This document shows positions 43,302 to 51,447 of a stretch of DNA of 64,000 nt, piece after piece. Location of the stretch: the NCBI GenBank assembly GCA_964421675.1, contig CAYQXV010000013.1, positions 7,445-71,444 on the forward strand. Direction: 5' to 3'. Every line of letters starts with the position of its first letter. The stretch's first letter is position 1. The position numbers and the translations under genes were made by a program. Below the pieces are notes generated by a model. The model searched no databases. It was not told where the DNA came from and saw only the letters and a list, made by a program, of their open reading frames with translations. This stretch comes from CALLPQ01 sp964421675. Its GTDB lineage: Bacteria > Pseudomonadota > Alphaproteobacteria > Caulobacterales > Parvularculaceae.

Positions 43302-44687
43302 TTAACCGCGACGCCCTTCGGCGTGCTCCGCAATAATACCGGCAGCTTTTTCTTCCAATGTCTGCGAGACGCTTTTCGCGGCGCCGCTAGCAAAGGCGTG
43401 GAGGAAAAGAAGCGGGATCGCACCAATCAGGCCAAGCACTGTCGTGATCAAGGCAGAAGAAATACCGCCCGCCATGATTTGTGGATCGCCTGTACCAAAC
43501 AAGGTAATCGCCTGGAAGGTCTGGATCATACCAATAACGGTACCGAGCAGACCCATGAGCGGTGCAACAGCGGCAAGAACTTTAATAAAGTTCAATCCAC
43601 CCTCAAGCTTCGGAATTTCCTTGAGCACAGCGTCATCGAGTTTCAGCGCAACAGTTTCAGTGTCAGCACCATCAGTATCCTGATAGGCCATCATAACGCG
43701 GCCTAGTGGATTACCTTTGGAAATCTTCTTAGAACGTGCCTGTCCGCTTACCTGACCATTAACAAGGGTCAGCGTGACAAGCTTATAAAGACCAAGAAGA
43801 ATACCGATAATCGTCATACCGATGATGATGTTACCAACGAGACCACCTTGCTTGCGATATTCATCAAGAGTTGGCTCTTCAACTGTCAGATCAAGCAGAA
43901 CGCCGAGTGACGGATCAACAATACCGCGCACATAATTGCCCGCTGTTGACCCTTCAACATTTCCTGCAAGTCCCGTACGGCCACCACCTGGCTGTTTGGC
44001 AAGCTCAATTAGCGCTTCATTGTCGTCATCATCTTGCTTGTAGACTAGAAACTTACTGTCAGCCATGGCAATGAACGGACCAACACGGGTAACTGACCGT
44101 GTTTCTGGTTGACCATTACCGCTTACAATCCCCGCATCAAACGTGGAGATCTTCGCTTGTTCAGTCATTTCCTGAAGGTAAGTAAGCCACAAATATTCGA
44201 GTTCTTCGATCGCCGGCAACGTATCGCTTGTTGCTGTATCTCTGAGCGCATCAGAACGACCAGGGAACTCAGCACTGATCAAAGATGAATCAACCTGTTT
44301 GGCCAATTCATTTGCCGCAGAACGCGCTGCACCAAACAAATCTTTAAATTCGCCGTTCTTCTGATCCAACTCAGCAGAAAGCTCTTCGAGAGTGACACGG
44401 TTTTGATCCCGCACACCTTCAAGACGAACCGTTTCGTCTTTGGCCGCATTTTTCTGATTGCGCACTTGTGTCAGACGAGCACGTTGTTGATCACGCTCGC
44501 GAACAAACCGAGCGAGGCGCTCTCTATTATCTGCAGCAGATGCCTGGCGTTCTGCGCGAACATCACTGAGCACTTGATCCAGTGTTTTTTGCCGAGCTTC
44601 AACCGATGAAATGCTGGTAAAACCATCAAAACTGAGGGCGGCGATGCCAGCACACAGAGACAGTCCTGCAAGTTTAAGAAGTTTCAT
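43302..44687 (-). CDS. TtpC-like long ExbB protein
   Basis: The 461-residue protein has a signal peptide (1-31), a predicted coiled coil (about 32-115) rich in Arg, Glu and Gln, a periplasmic domain, a membrane helix (about 283-303), and a C-terminal ExbB/MotA domain with APLMGLLGTVIGMIQTFQAI and GGISSALITTVLGLIGAIP. This is the architecture of TtpC, the extra ExbB-like component of TonB2 systems in Vibrio. It probably links to TonB2 and ExbB2 in the inner membrane. Confidence 0.9.
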   Translation of the reverse strand: MKLLKLAGLSLCAGIAALSFDGFTSISSVEARQKTLDQVLSDVRAERQASAADNRERLARFVRERDQQRARLTQVRNQKNAAKDETVRLEGVRDQNRVTLEELSAELDQKNGEFKDLFGAARSAANELAKQVDSSLISAEFPGRSDALRDTATSDTLPAIEELEYLWLTYLQEMTEQAKISTFDAGIVSGNGQPETRSVTRVGPFIAMADSKFLVYKQDDDDNEALIELAKQPGGGRTGLAGNVEGSTAGNYVRGIVDPSLGVLLDLTVEEPTLDEYRKQGGLVGNIIIGMTIIGILLGLYKLVTLTLVNGQVSGQARSKKISKGNPLGRVMMAYQDTDGADTETVALKLDDAVLKEIPKLEGGLNFIKVLAAVAPLMGLLGTVIGMIQTFQAITLFGTGDPQIMAGGISSALITTVLGLIGAIPLLFLHAFASGAAKSVSQTLEEKAAGIIAEHAEGRRG

Positions 44688-44713
44688 GACCTAAATGTCC
44701 TTGCTAAATTGTG

Positions 44714-45499
44714 TTACTGAGCAGCCGCAGCGCGTTTAAGCGGCAGCGGGAAAAGATTTGGAGCCGCTTGCTGTTTTGCAATGCGGGTCGCGTTTTTGAG
44801 GTCGGGCAAAAAGCTCTTGGAGATATCGCCCCAAGTTTTTGACTGATTATCCCAAGCTTTCAGAACGCTGTCATCGTCGGTTTTAAAGAACAGCTCTACG
44901 CGGCCAATCTGTAAAAACTCGCCGACTGTCAAAACGCCATCAATATCGATTGCACCTTCAAAGACATTGATTGTGCGACCAAACTGAGCCTCAAGCTGAT
45001 AGGCCTCAATAATCTGGCGATATTTTTGAGCGGCTGATTTATCAGGATCATTTACCGCGTCGCGCAAATTGATCGCGCGGGCGCGACGACCATTTGTGCC
45101 TTCGAGGTTAAACGGCATGTCCGCATCAACAAATTTTTCAAATGCGCTGACCATATCTTCCATCAGCGGCTCAACAGCCTGCTGCAAGCTGGCAACATTG
45201 GTGATGTCATCTTGAAGACGGGCAATCTGACGATTTTGGCCTTCAATCGTATTGCTCAATGACCGATTATACCGCAGCGAGGCGTCGAGTTGACGCTGGT
45301 CTGCACTGAACTGATTTGCCAGATCTTTGGTTTGATCATCGACATTATCGATATCTTGTTGCGCTTTTTTTGCTTCGTCAGCCGTTGCCCGGCTAACTTC
45401 CAGGGCGGTCTGGAACTGTGCAGTCGCGGGAAGGCTTGTCGCCAATCCGAGCGCAGCGATAATCGCTGTGACTGATCCAATGGTAGCTACTCTTTTCAT
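44714..45499 (-). CDS. DUF3450 periplasmic coiled-coil protein
   Basis: From the ATG at 45499 the protein is 261 residues, with GAGG upstream deciding this start over an ATG 23 codons earlier. A signal peptide (1-28, ending PATAQF) is followed by a coiled coil (about 35-125) and a beta-rich C-terminal domain with GRVELFFKTDDDSVLKAWDN. DUF3450 genes precede ttpC-type exbB genes in TonB2 clusters, as here. It is the first gene of the operon and probably assists the TonB2 complex in the periplasm. Confidence 0.88.
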   Translation of the reverse strand: MKRVATIGSVTAIIAALGLATSLPATAQFQTALEVSRATADEAKKAQQDIDNVDDQTKDLANQFSADQRQLDASLRYNRSLSNTIEGQNRQIARLQDDITNVASLQQAVEPLMEDMVSAFEKFVDADMPFNLEGTNGRRARAINLRDAVNDPDKSAAQKYRQIIEAYQLEAQFGRTINVFEGAIDIDGVLTVGEFLQIGRVELFFKTDDDSVLKAWDNQSKTWGDISKSFLPDLKNATRIAKQQAAPNLFPLPLKRAAAAQ

Positions 45500-45706
45500 T
45501 CTTGCCTCGCTTGAATTTGCCTCACCTACCGGCAGTGCAGTGTTTTTGCTTAACCTTGAAAAAACCAAAAATGGTCTTTGTCAAAACTATAGTTGCCACT
45601 ACCGACCCTTTAGACGATTTGTTGTTAAGATTTCACCCAACAAATCACCGGACGACCGGCATGATAGACAATATCAACTCGCTTCATTTTCTGCGTTCAA
45701 CAAGCT

Positions 45707-45723
45707 CCTCTACATTGTAGAGG
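45707..45723. promoter_or_regulatory. 17-bp perfect palindrome upstream of the TonB operon
   Basis: CCTCTACATTGTAGAGG is a perfect inverted repeat with eight-base arms around one base. It lies about 210 bases upstream of the DUF3450 start codon. An operator for a dimeric regulator of the operon is a fair inference, but the regulator is unknown. Confidence 0.5.
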
Positions 45724-46207
45724 CGCCCCTCGAACCAGAGGGATTAATTTTTTGCTGACCAATACCAAATCAATCAACAACTCAAAACTAACGAGGGAAG
45801 GCTCAACGTGCAATATGTTTGGTCATGAACATCCAATCACCAACCAGCACGGCGAATATCCCCTTCGCATAGGTACAAACACTGAAACAAAGATGATCCC
45901 TTTGCAATGGCGTTAATATGAAGATTCTAATCCAGACATCAAATTTACCGTACACCGCCCTTAATGCACCAAATTTTCAGCCGTCATCATCGACAAATTA
46001 GCGTCAAATCGAGGAAATCGCTCCACTTCTGCTCTACCTTCGCCAGACATTACGTTAAAATATAACACTTGCAACCCTGATTAAGGTGCCTCTACGCCTA
46101 ATTAGAGCTTGACAGGCCCTGACAAAATTATCGGTGGTTCATGAAACCCAAGGGTTCCAGACAAGACTATTTAAAATAATGCAGCAAAATTCTATATTTC
46201 CGATGTT

Positions 46208-46220
46208 GCTGCAATGCAGC
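46208..46220. promoter_or_regulatory. Candidate PhaR-type palindrome
   Basis: GCTGCAATGCAGC is a perfect 13-bp palindrome and fits CTGC-N3-GCAG exactly, the pattern reported for PhaR. It is isolated: the nearest genes are folK (about 160 bases to the right, ending towards it) and the TonB operon (about 700 bases to the left). Confidence 0.35.
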
Positions 46221-46316
46221 GTAAACTCAGCTGTTTACTGGGAAAAATTGATATAAATTTCTTGTGATTTTTTCAATTTTTTGCACTCAAAGACCCGAAA
46301 ATGCACGCTGATTAAG

Positions 46317-46340
46317 GGTGTCGATATCAATATCAACACC
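46317..46340. repeat. Imperfect 24-bp inverted repeat
   Basis: The arms GGTGTCGATAT and ATATCAACACC match at 10 of 12 positions when folded about the centre. It lies 40 bases downstream of the folK stop codon. There is no T-run, so it is not a standard terminator. Confidence 0.4.
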
Positions 46341-46379
46341 AAAGATCGAATCGGTGGCTGCATTACGGACTGAAAAGAC

Positions 46380-46880
46380 TTATGACGTTGCCAACATCTC
46401 AACATTTACCGACGCCAAGCTGTCGCGCATTTTATCGGCGCGTTGATGGTAAATCGGATGCACCCAATCGGGCGCAATATCAGCGAAGGGCACAAGGACG
46501 AAGTCACGCTCATGCATAGATTTGTGAGGCAGACACAGGCCCGCATCATTATCTTCTGCTTTCATCACCACATCATCTACCGCAAGGAGGTCGAGATCGA
46601 GCGTACGCGGTGCGTTTTTAGCCCCGCGTGAGCGGCCAAATGCGGCCTCTGTTGCGTGCAGCGCCTTTAATATCGTCAAAGGATGCGCCGTCGCCGCACA
46701 ACTAACGACCGCATTGATAAAGGGCGGGTCGTTCGGGTCTGGCCATGCGGGGGTTTGATAAAGGGGCGAGCGCCGCTCCACTGTGAACAATCGATCAAGC
46801 GTTTTTATCGCAAGCTCAACATTTTCGCGTGGAGAGCGAGTATTGAAAGGCAAGTTCGCGCCAATGGAAATATACAACAT
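46380..46880 (-). CDS. folK: HPPK FolK
   Basis: The 166-residue protein begins MLYISIGANLPFNTRSPREN and has RSPLYQTPAWPDPNDPPFIN and RTLDLDLLAVDD, the HPPK signatures with the two catalytic aspartates. It pyrophosphorylates 6-hydroxymethyl-dihydropterin in folate synthesis. It is 48 bases downstream of the helicase gene on the same strand. The usual neighbour folP is not seen. Confidence 0.95.
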   Translation of the reverse strand: MLYISIGANLPFNTRSPRENVELAIKTLDRLFTVERRSPLYQTPAWPDPNDPPFINAVVSCAATAHPLTILKALHATEAAFGRSRGAKNAPRTLDLDLLAVDDVVMKAEDNDAGLCLPHKSMHERDFVLVPFADIAPDWVHPIYHQRADKMRDSLASVNVEMLATS

Positions 46881-46928
46881 AGATGCCCCTATTCCACATA
46901 TTGAGCCCGCTTGGCCAGATAAAATTGT

Positions 46929-49466
46929 TCACGCCTCCTCCCCCATGGCAATGTCGATAATATCGCTGGAAACCGCCGCTAACATCGCCTCATGGGCTTC
47001 GCCCGCAATCGGCTCGCGGTTCACCTCCAGCATAACCGGCACCGCTAATGGCGAGACACGGCTCAGCGGTTTATGACGTATACTGCCCTTTACCCGCGCT
47101 AACAAAGCTCCCAATCGTTTCAGATCGAGATATCCCCCCGCTGCATCATCCCACGCTGCCTGCAATAAAATATGATCAGGCTCATGGTCTCGTAAAACGT
47201 CATAAATCAGGTCAGCAGAAAAGGTAACCTGGCGTCCGGTTTTTTCCTGTCCGGGAAAGCGCCGCTCAATTAAACCGGCAATGATCGCGCAATTGCGAAA
47301 GGTGCGTTTCATCAAGATGGATTCTTGTAACCAGCTTTCCAGATCGTCGCCGAGCATATCCTCATCAAATAATTGATCCATATCAACATCGCTGAGATCT
47401 TTGCGTGCCCAAATCGACAACGCATATTCACTGGGCACAAACCCCAGTGGCTGTTTTCCCAAACGCTCCAACCTACGGGTGATCAGCATGCCCATGGTTT
47501 GATGCGCCAATTGCCCATCAAATGGGTAACAGACAAGAAAATAGCGCCCGCTTCCCTTTCTACCATTAGCTTTTTTACCAGCTGTACCCGCCGGGATATT
47601 GGGGGTGCGGCCAGAATTATGTGTATCAAATCCATAGGGAAAGGTTTCAACCAATAATTCATCCGGGCGGGGAATAACAGATTTTTCCTGCTGCATGGCC
47701 AACCATTCTTGCACAGCTGCTGGATATTTATGCCATTGGGATGGGGCGTAAATCATCTCGCGCACGCGCCCGGCAAGATAGGTGGAGAGCGGGAATTTGC
47801 CGCCTTGCCAACTGGGAACCTTAGGTGTGCCCGTCTTATCGCGGCTGACAATAACATCGGTGACGGTTACTTTTTCAAGCTTTAGCAATTCCCCTGCGAA
47901 TAAAAATGTATCCCCCGGCACCAGCCATTCAACAAACCATTCCTCGACCTCGCCAAGTTTGCGGCCTGGGCGTTTGGGCCCTTTGGCTGCGCCAAGGCGA
48001 ACACTTAGCGAGGGCGATTCAACAATCGTTCCGACATTCATGCGATATTGCTGCGCGGTGCGCGCATCACGTACCCGCCAAAGCCCCTTGTCAGGCACAA
48101 GGCGGCGAAAGCGATCATAAGATTTTAGCGCATAGCCGCCCGTTGCTACAAAGTTCAGGATTTTATCGAATGTCGCTCTGGAGAGCTGCGCGTAAGGCGC
48201 AGCGCTAATAACTTCCCCATACAGAATATCTGCATCAAACGGCGCCGAACAAGCCATGCCCATAATATGTTGCGCCAGAACATCCAACGCACCGGCGCGC
48301 GAAAATTCTCCGTCAAGCTGGCCCTCATGGATGGCATCTTGCGCGGCAATACATTCCAGCACATCAATACGGTTTGCCGGGACAAGCATTGCCTGTGAGG
48401 GTTCATTCATCCGGTGATTGGCCCGGCCAATGCGCTGAGTTAACCGGCTTGCCCCTTTGGGTGCGCCCACCTGCAAAACAAGATCAACATCCCCCCAGTC
48501 AATTCCCAGATCAAGGGTCGACGTGCACACCACAGCACGCAAAGCCCCGCGCGCCATCGCCGCTTCAACTTTGCGCCGCCGCTCCACATCGAGCGACCCA
48601 TGATGGAGCGCAATGGGTAAATTATCATCATTGATGCGCCATAATTCCTGAAAAGTAATTTCCGCCTGACTGCGCGTATTGACAAAAACCAAAGCCAGAT
48701 TGGCAGATTTAATCGCCCCATAAATCTCTCCCATGGCATGGCGCGCAGAGTGACCCGACCAGGGGATATGTTCATCGGAATGCAACAGGCTCACTTTTGG
48801 CGTTGCCCCGCCTTGCGCACGCACCAACATTGCGCGCTGCGCATTGGCATCATGTTGCGGCGTCAAAAAATCCAGCAAAGGGGCCGGATCTGGAACCGTC
48901 GCTGACAGGCCGGTAATCCGCAAGGGATGGCCTGCCCTTTTGGTTAGCGCACGCAAGCGCGACAGGCCAAGGCTTAGCAAATGCCCGCGTTTTTGGTTAA
49001 TCAATGCATGGATTTCATCCAAAATAACGCAGCGCAAGGATTGGAAAAATTGCTCAGCACCCGGATGGGCTAAAAGAAGCGCAATTTGCTCTGGCGTGGT
49101 CAGTAAAATATTAGGCGGCTTATCGCGTTGGCGTTGACGCCGATTGGCCGGCGTGTCGCCCGTGCGCGTTTCAATACTCAAAGACAGGCCCATTTCGCTG
49201 ACGGGCGTTTCAATGTTTCTGGCAATATCAACCGCAAGCGCTTTTAGCGGTGAAATATAGAGCGTGTGAAGGCCCTGATAGTTTTGCGCAGCATTGAGTT
49301 CTACAAGGCTGGGCAAAAACCCGGCAAGGGTTTTACCTCCGCCCGTGGGAGCTATCAGCAGATGAGAGCGCCCCGCAAGACCGGCCTCCAGGCATTCAAG
49401 CTGATGAGTGCGCGGTTCCCAGCCCCGTGTCGCAAACCAGTTCTCAAACAAATGCGGCAGTGCCAT
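46929..49466 (-). CDS. Lhr-type DEXH box helicase (ligase-associated DNA repair type)
   Basis: From the ATG at 49466 the protein is 845 residues. It has Walker A APTGGGKT (39-46), the DEIH Walker B box in CVILDEIHALINQKRG, SAT in GLSATVPDP, and QRIGRANHRM as motif VI, then an Lhr core extension. The size and order match the 'ligase-associated DNA damage response' DEXH helicases, which normally sit with an ATP-dependent ligase, an exonuclease and a phosphoesterase. None of those is next to it here; mipZ is upstream and folK downstream. An in-frame start 51 codons earlier adds a Cys-rich stretch and is unlikely. Confidence 0.88.
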   Translation of the reverse strand: MALPHLFENWFATRGWEPRTHQLECLEAGLAGRSHLLIAPTGGGKTLAGFLPSLVELNAAQNYQGLHTLYISPLKALAVDIARNIETPVSEMGLSLSIETRTGDTPANRRQRQRDKPPNILLTTPEQIALLLAHPGAEQFFQSLRCVILDEIHALINQKRGHLLSLGLSRLRALTKRAGHPLRITGLSATVPDPAPLLDFLTPQHDANAQRAMLVRAQGGATPKVSLLHSDEHIPWSGHSARHAMGEIYGAIKSANLALVFVNTRSQAEITFQELWRINDDNLPIALHHGSLDVERRRKVEAAMARGALRAVVCTSTLDLGIDWGDVDLVLQVGAPKGASRLTQRIGRANHRMNEPSQAMLVPANRIDVLECIAAQDAIHEGQLDGEFSRAGALDVLAQHIMGMACSAPFDADILYGEVISAAPYAQLSRATFDKILNFVATGGYALKSYDRFRRLVPDKGLWRVRDARTAQQYRMNVGTIVESPSLSVRLGAAKGPKRPGRKLGEVEEWFVEWLVPGDTFLFAGELLKLEKVTVTDVIVSRDKTGTPKVPSWQGGKFPLSTYLAGRVREMIYAPSQWHKYPAAVQEWLAMQQEKSVIPRPDELLVETFPYGFDTHNSGRTPNIPAGTAGKKANGRKGSGRYFLVCYPFDGQLAHQTMGMLITRRLERLGKQPLGFVPSEYALSIWARKDLSDVDMDQLFDEDMLGDDLESWLQESILMKRTFRNCAIIAGLIERRFPGQEKTGRQVTFSADLIYDVLRDHEPDHILLQAAWDDAAGGYLDLKRLGALLARVKGSIRHKPLSRVSPLAVPVMLEVNREPIAGEAHEAMLAAVSSDIIDIAMGEEA

Positions 49467-49554
49467 GAAACAAACCAAGCAGCAGTAAACCGGGGAGTCA
49501 AATTTCGGGGAGCGAAAACCGACAGAGCAGAAAATCAAAAAAGTGCGGGCGCGC

Positions 49555-50403
49555 TTAGGCGGCGATATCGCCATCTTCTGTGTTGCCCAAATCAAAGGCA
49601 GGCAAGCGTAACATGACAACCAGCGATCGGATCTCCAACCTGGCGGTCAAATGGCTCATGGTTTTCAACTTTATCGGCGAGTGCTCTCCGCCCAGATCCA
49701 ACAAGGTGAGGCCCGCAGGAAACAATTCCCGAAAGATCACCCGTTCCCCAAAGCCGCGCGCGATCCGAAAGCCGATACGGTCCGCCAGATCGTCTAAACG
49801 CTCACCAACCTCTTTTTGGTTGCGCGCTTTGGTCGGTGATAAGCGATTGCGCATCACCACCCAATCGACGGCTTTTTGTGCCCCCGATAGAGCGCGTTGT
49901 TTGCGCGCTTCCCAAACCACCTCGGCATAGACGCTTGGCCTGATGACCTTGCGTGTTTGCGGGTCTATTTGGGCCAGCAAGTCAAAATCAACAAAACTGT
50001 CATTCATCGGCGTCAAAATTGTATCTGCATGCAAATGCGCAAGGCGCGCCATATGGGTATTGGCACCGGGACAATCAATCACGATAAAATGGCACTCAGA
50101 AAGACATTGCAGAGCGTCGCGAAAGGTTTGCGTTTCCTTGGCCTTGGCATCGGCCCGGCTATCGGCCTCAGAGGGCGGCGACACCGCGATTTGCGGGAAG
50201 GTCAGCTCCATTTGCGAATATTCAGAACAGGCCCGCCGATTGGCTAGATAGCGGGTCAGGCTTTGCTGACGATGATCAAGATCAATCGTACCAACCCGGT
50301 AGCCGCTCTTTAATAGGGCAACAATAATGTGCATGGCCGCGGTCGATTTACCCGACCCGCCTTTTTCGTTCCCGACCACGATAATGTGGCTTTCCATGCC
50401 CAT
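49555..50403 (-). CDS. mipZ: Division plane positioning ATPase MipZ
   Basis: The 282-residue protein begins SHIIVVGNEKGGSGKSTAAMH with the deviant Walker A motif (11-21), and has TIDLDHRQQSLTRYLANRR, TPMNDSFVDFDLL and VWEARKQRALSG, all as in Caulobacter MipZ. MipZ binds ParB, forms gradients from the poles and blocks FtsZ assembly away from midcell. It ends with a tail (about 265-282) that is not conserved. GAGAGAG precedes the ATG. Presence of MipZ and RcdA supports a Caulobacter-like cell-cycle circuit. Confidence 0.92.
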   Translation of the reverse strand: MGMESHIIVVGNEKGGSGKSTAAMHIIVALLKSGYRVGTIDLDHRQQSLTRYLANRRACSEYSQMELTFPQIAVSPPSEADSRADAKAKETQTFRDALQCLSECHFIVIDCPGANTHMARLAHLHADTILTPMNDSFVDFDLLAQIDPQTRKVIRPSVYAEVVWEARKQRALSGAQKAVDWVVMRNRLSPTKARNQKEVGERLDDLADRIGFRIARGFGERVIFRELFPAGLTLLDLGGEHSPIKLKTMSHLTARLEIRSLVVMLRLPAFDLGNTEDGDIAA

Positions 50404-50533
50404 TTCTCTCTCTAACCCCAGCTTTTTATCCGTACCGCCTCAACCCCCCGAAAGTGCCACACTTTTTGCAGGTATCCAGATCTGCTTGCACAATCGGGCG
50501 CTGTAGCGTCCCAAAAGCTTAAGGCTTTGTAAC

Positions 50534-51424
50534 ATGATGAAACACTGGTCTGATTCTTACCGCGATTGCTATTCCCGCATTGGCCTGATTTTCAGCCTGT
50601 CTGCCCTGCTCTGTGCCAGTTTTCTCCTCAGCGCCCCGCAGGCCCGCGCCGGGATCACCATTTCCCCGCTGCGCGCAGTCCTCACCGAAGAGAGCCGGTC
50701 GATCGAGATCTCGGTTCGAAACTCCTCCCAGCAATTGCTGGATGCCGATATCAGCCTGATCGATCTTGCCGCAACCCCTGAAGGCTATGCCGCCCCCCTG
50801 CCGCGCCAACGCGATGAGGTTAGTGCGACGCCGTGGCTGGTGGTAAGCCCGACAACCTTCTCTCTGGAGCCCGGTGCCCAGCAAACCGTTACCTTGCATT
50901 TTCGCGACGATAAGACCGCCCCGACCCGCGAATATCGCTCCCACCTGTTTATCGAGACCGTGCCGACACGGGGCAATGTTCACGCAATTTCCGCGCACAC
51001 TATAGGGCCAGACACCAATACCGGCCTGGCGCTGGATGCGCGAATGGCGATCTCCATTCCGATTATGGTTCGTCCCGCCGGATTGGCCCTGCCCAAAGTC
51101 TTGCTCAAAGATCCAAAACTTGTGCGCTCTGATAATGGCTCATTGGGGTTTGCCGCGCGCCTTACCTTACCAAAGGCAGCGCCTCATCGCTCGGTACATG
51201 GTGCGGTGAAAATTATTCACACGCCGACCCGTCCGGGGGAAGCAAAGCTTCCAACGCGCATTTTAGAAAATGTCGTGATCTATCCCGATGCGGGCTCGCG
51301 CAAGGTGACAATCCCATTGGGGCAAGACGATATTCAGCCCGGTGAATTGCAATTGGTCTGGGAGGGGCGTTTTGAAGATACCGCGATCCGGCCCGTATCG
51401 CGAACCTTTAAGATCGACGGGTAA
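50534..51424 (+). CDS. PapD-like periplasmic chaperone domain protein
   Basis: The 296-residue protein has a signal peptide (about 1-39, ending PQARAG) and an N-terminal PapD-like domain: GITISPLRAVLTEESRSIEISVRN cut at the beta-strand turn, and LVVSPTTFSLEPGAQQTVTLHF, as in pilus chaperones. The C-terminal region is longer than in true pilus chaperones. No usher or pilin genes are nearby, so it is an orphan whose client is unknown. It is divergent from mipZ. Confidence 0.75.
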   Translation: MMKHWSDSYRDCYSRIGLIFSLSALLCASFLLSAPQARAGITISPLRAVLTEESRSIEISVRNSSQQLLDADISLIDLAATPEGYAAPLPRQRDEVSATPWLVVSPTTFSLEPGAQQTVTLHFRDDKTAPTREYRSHLFIETVPTRGNVHAISAHTIGPDTNTGLALDARMAISIPIMVRPAGLALPKVLLKDPKLVRSDNGSLGFAARLTLPKAAPHRSVHGAVKIIHTPTRPGEAKLPTRILENVVIYPDAGSRKVTIPLGQDDIQPGELQLVWEGRFEDTAIRPVSRTFKIDG

Positions 51425-51447
51425 AGCGCATTTTCCCGACTACGGCG

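Larger units (their letters stand above)
45500..46379. other. AT-rich intergenic region upstream of the TonB operon
   Basis: About 880 bases with no plausible gene. It has a 17-bp perfect palindrome at 45707-45723, a CTGC-N3-GCAG palindrome at 46208-46220 and an imperfect 24-bp inverted repeat at 46317-46340, listed separately where useful. No clear Fur box was identified by eye. Confidence 0.6.

Noticed and set aside
49467..49619. 51-codon N-terminal extension of the Lhr helicase
   Set aside because: It is Cys-rich and runs into the end of mipZ in another frame; the family starts at the MALPHLFENW methionine.
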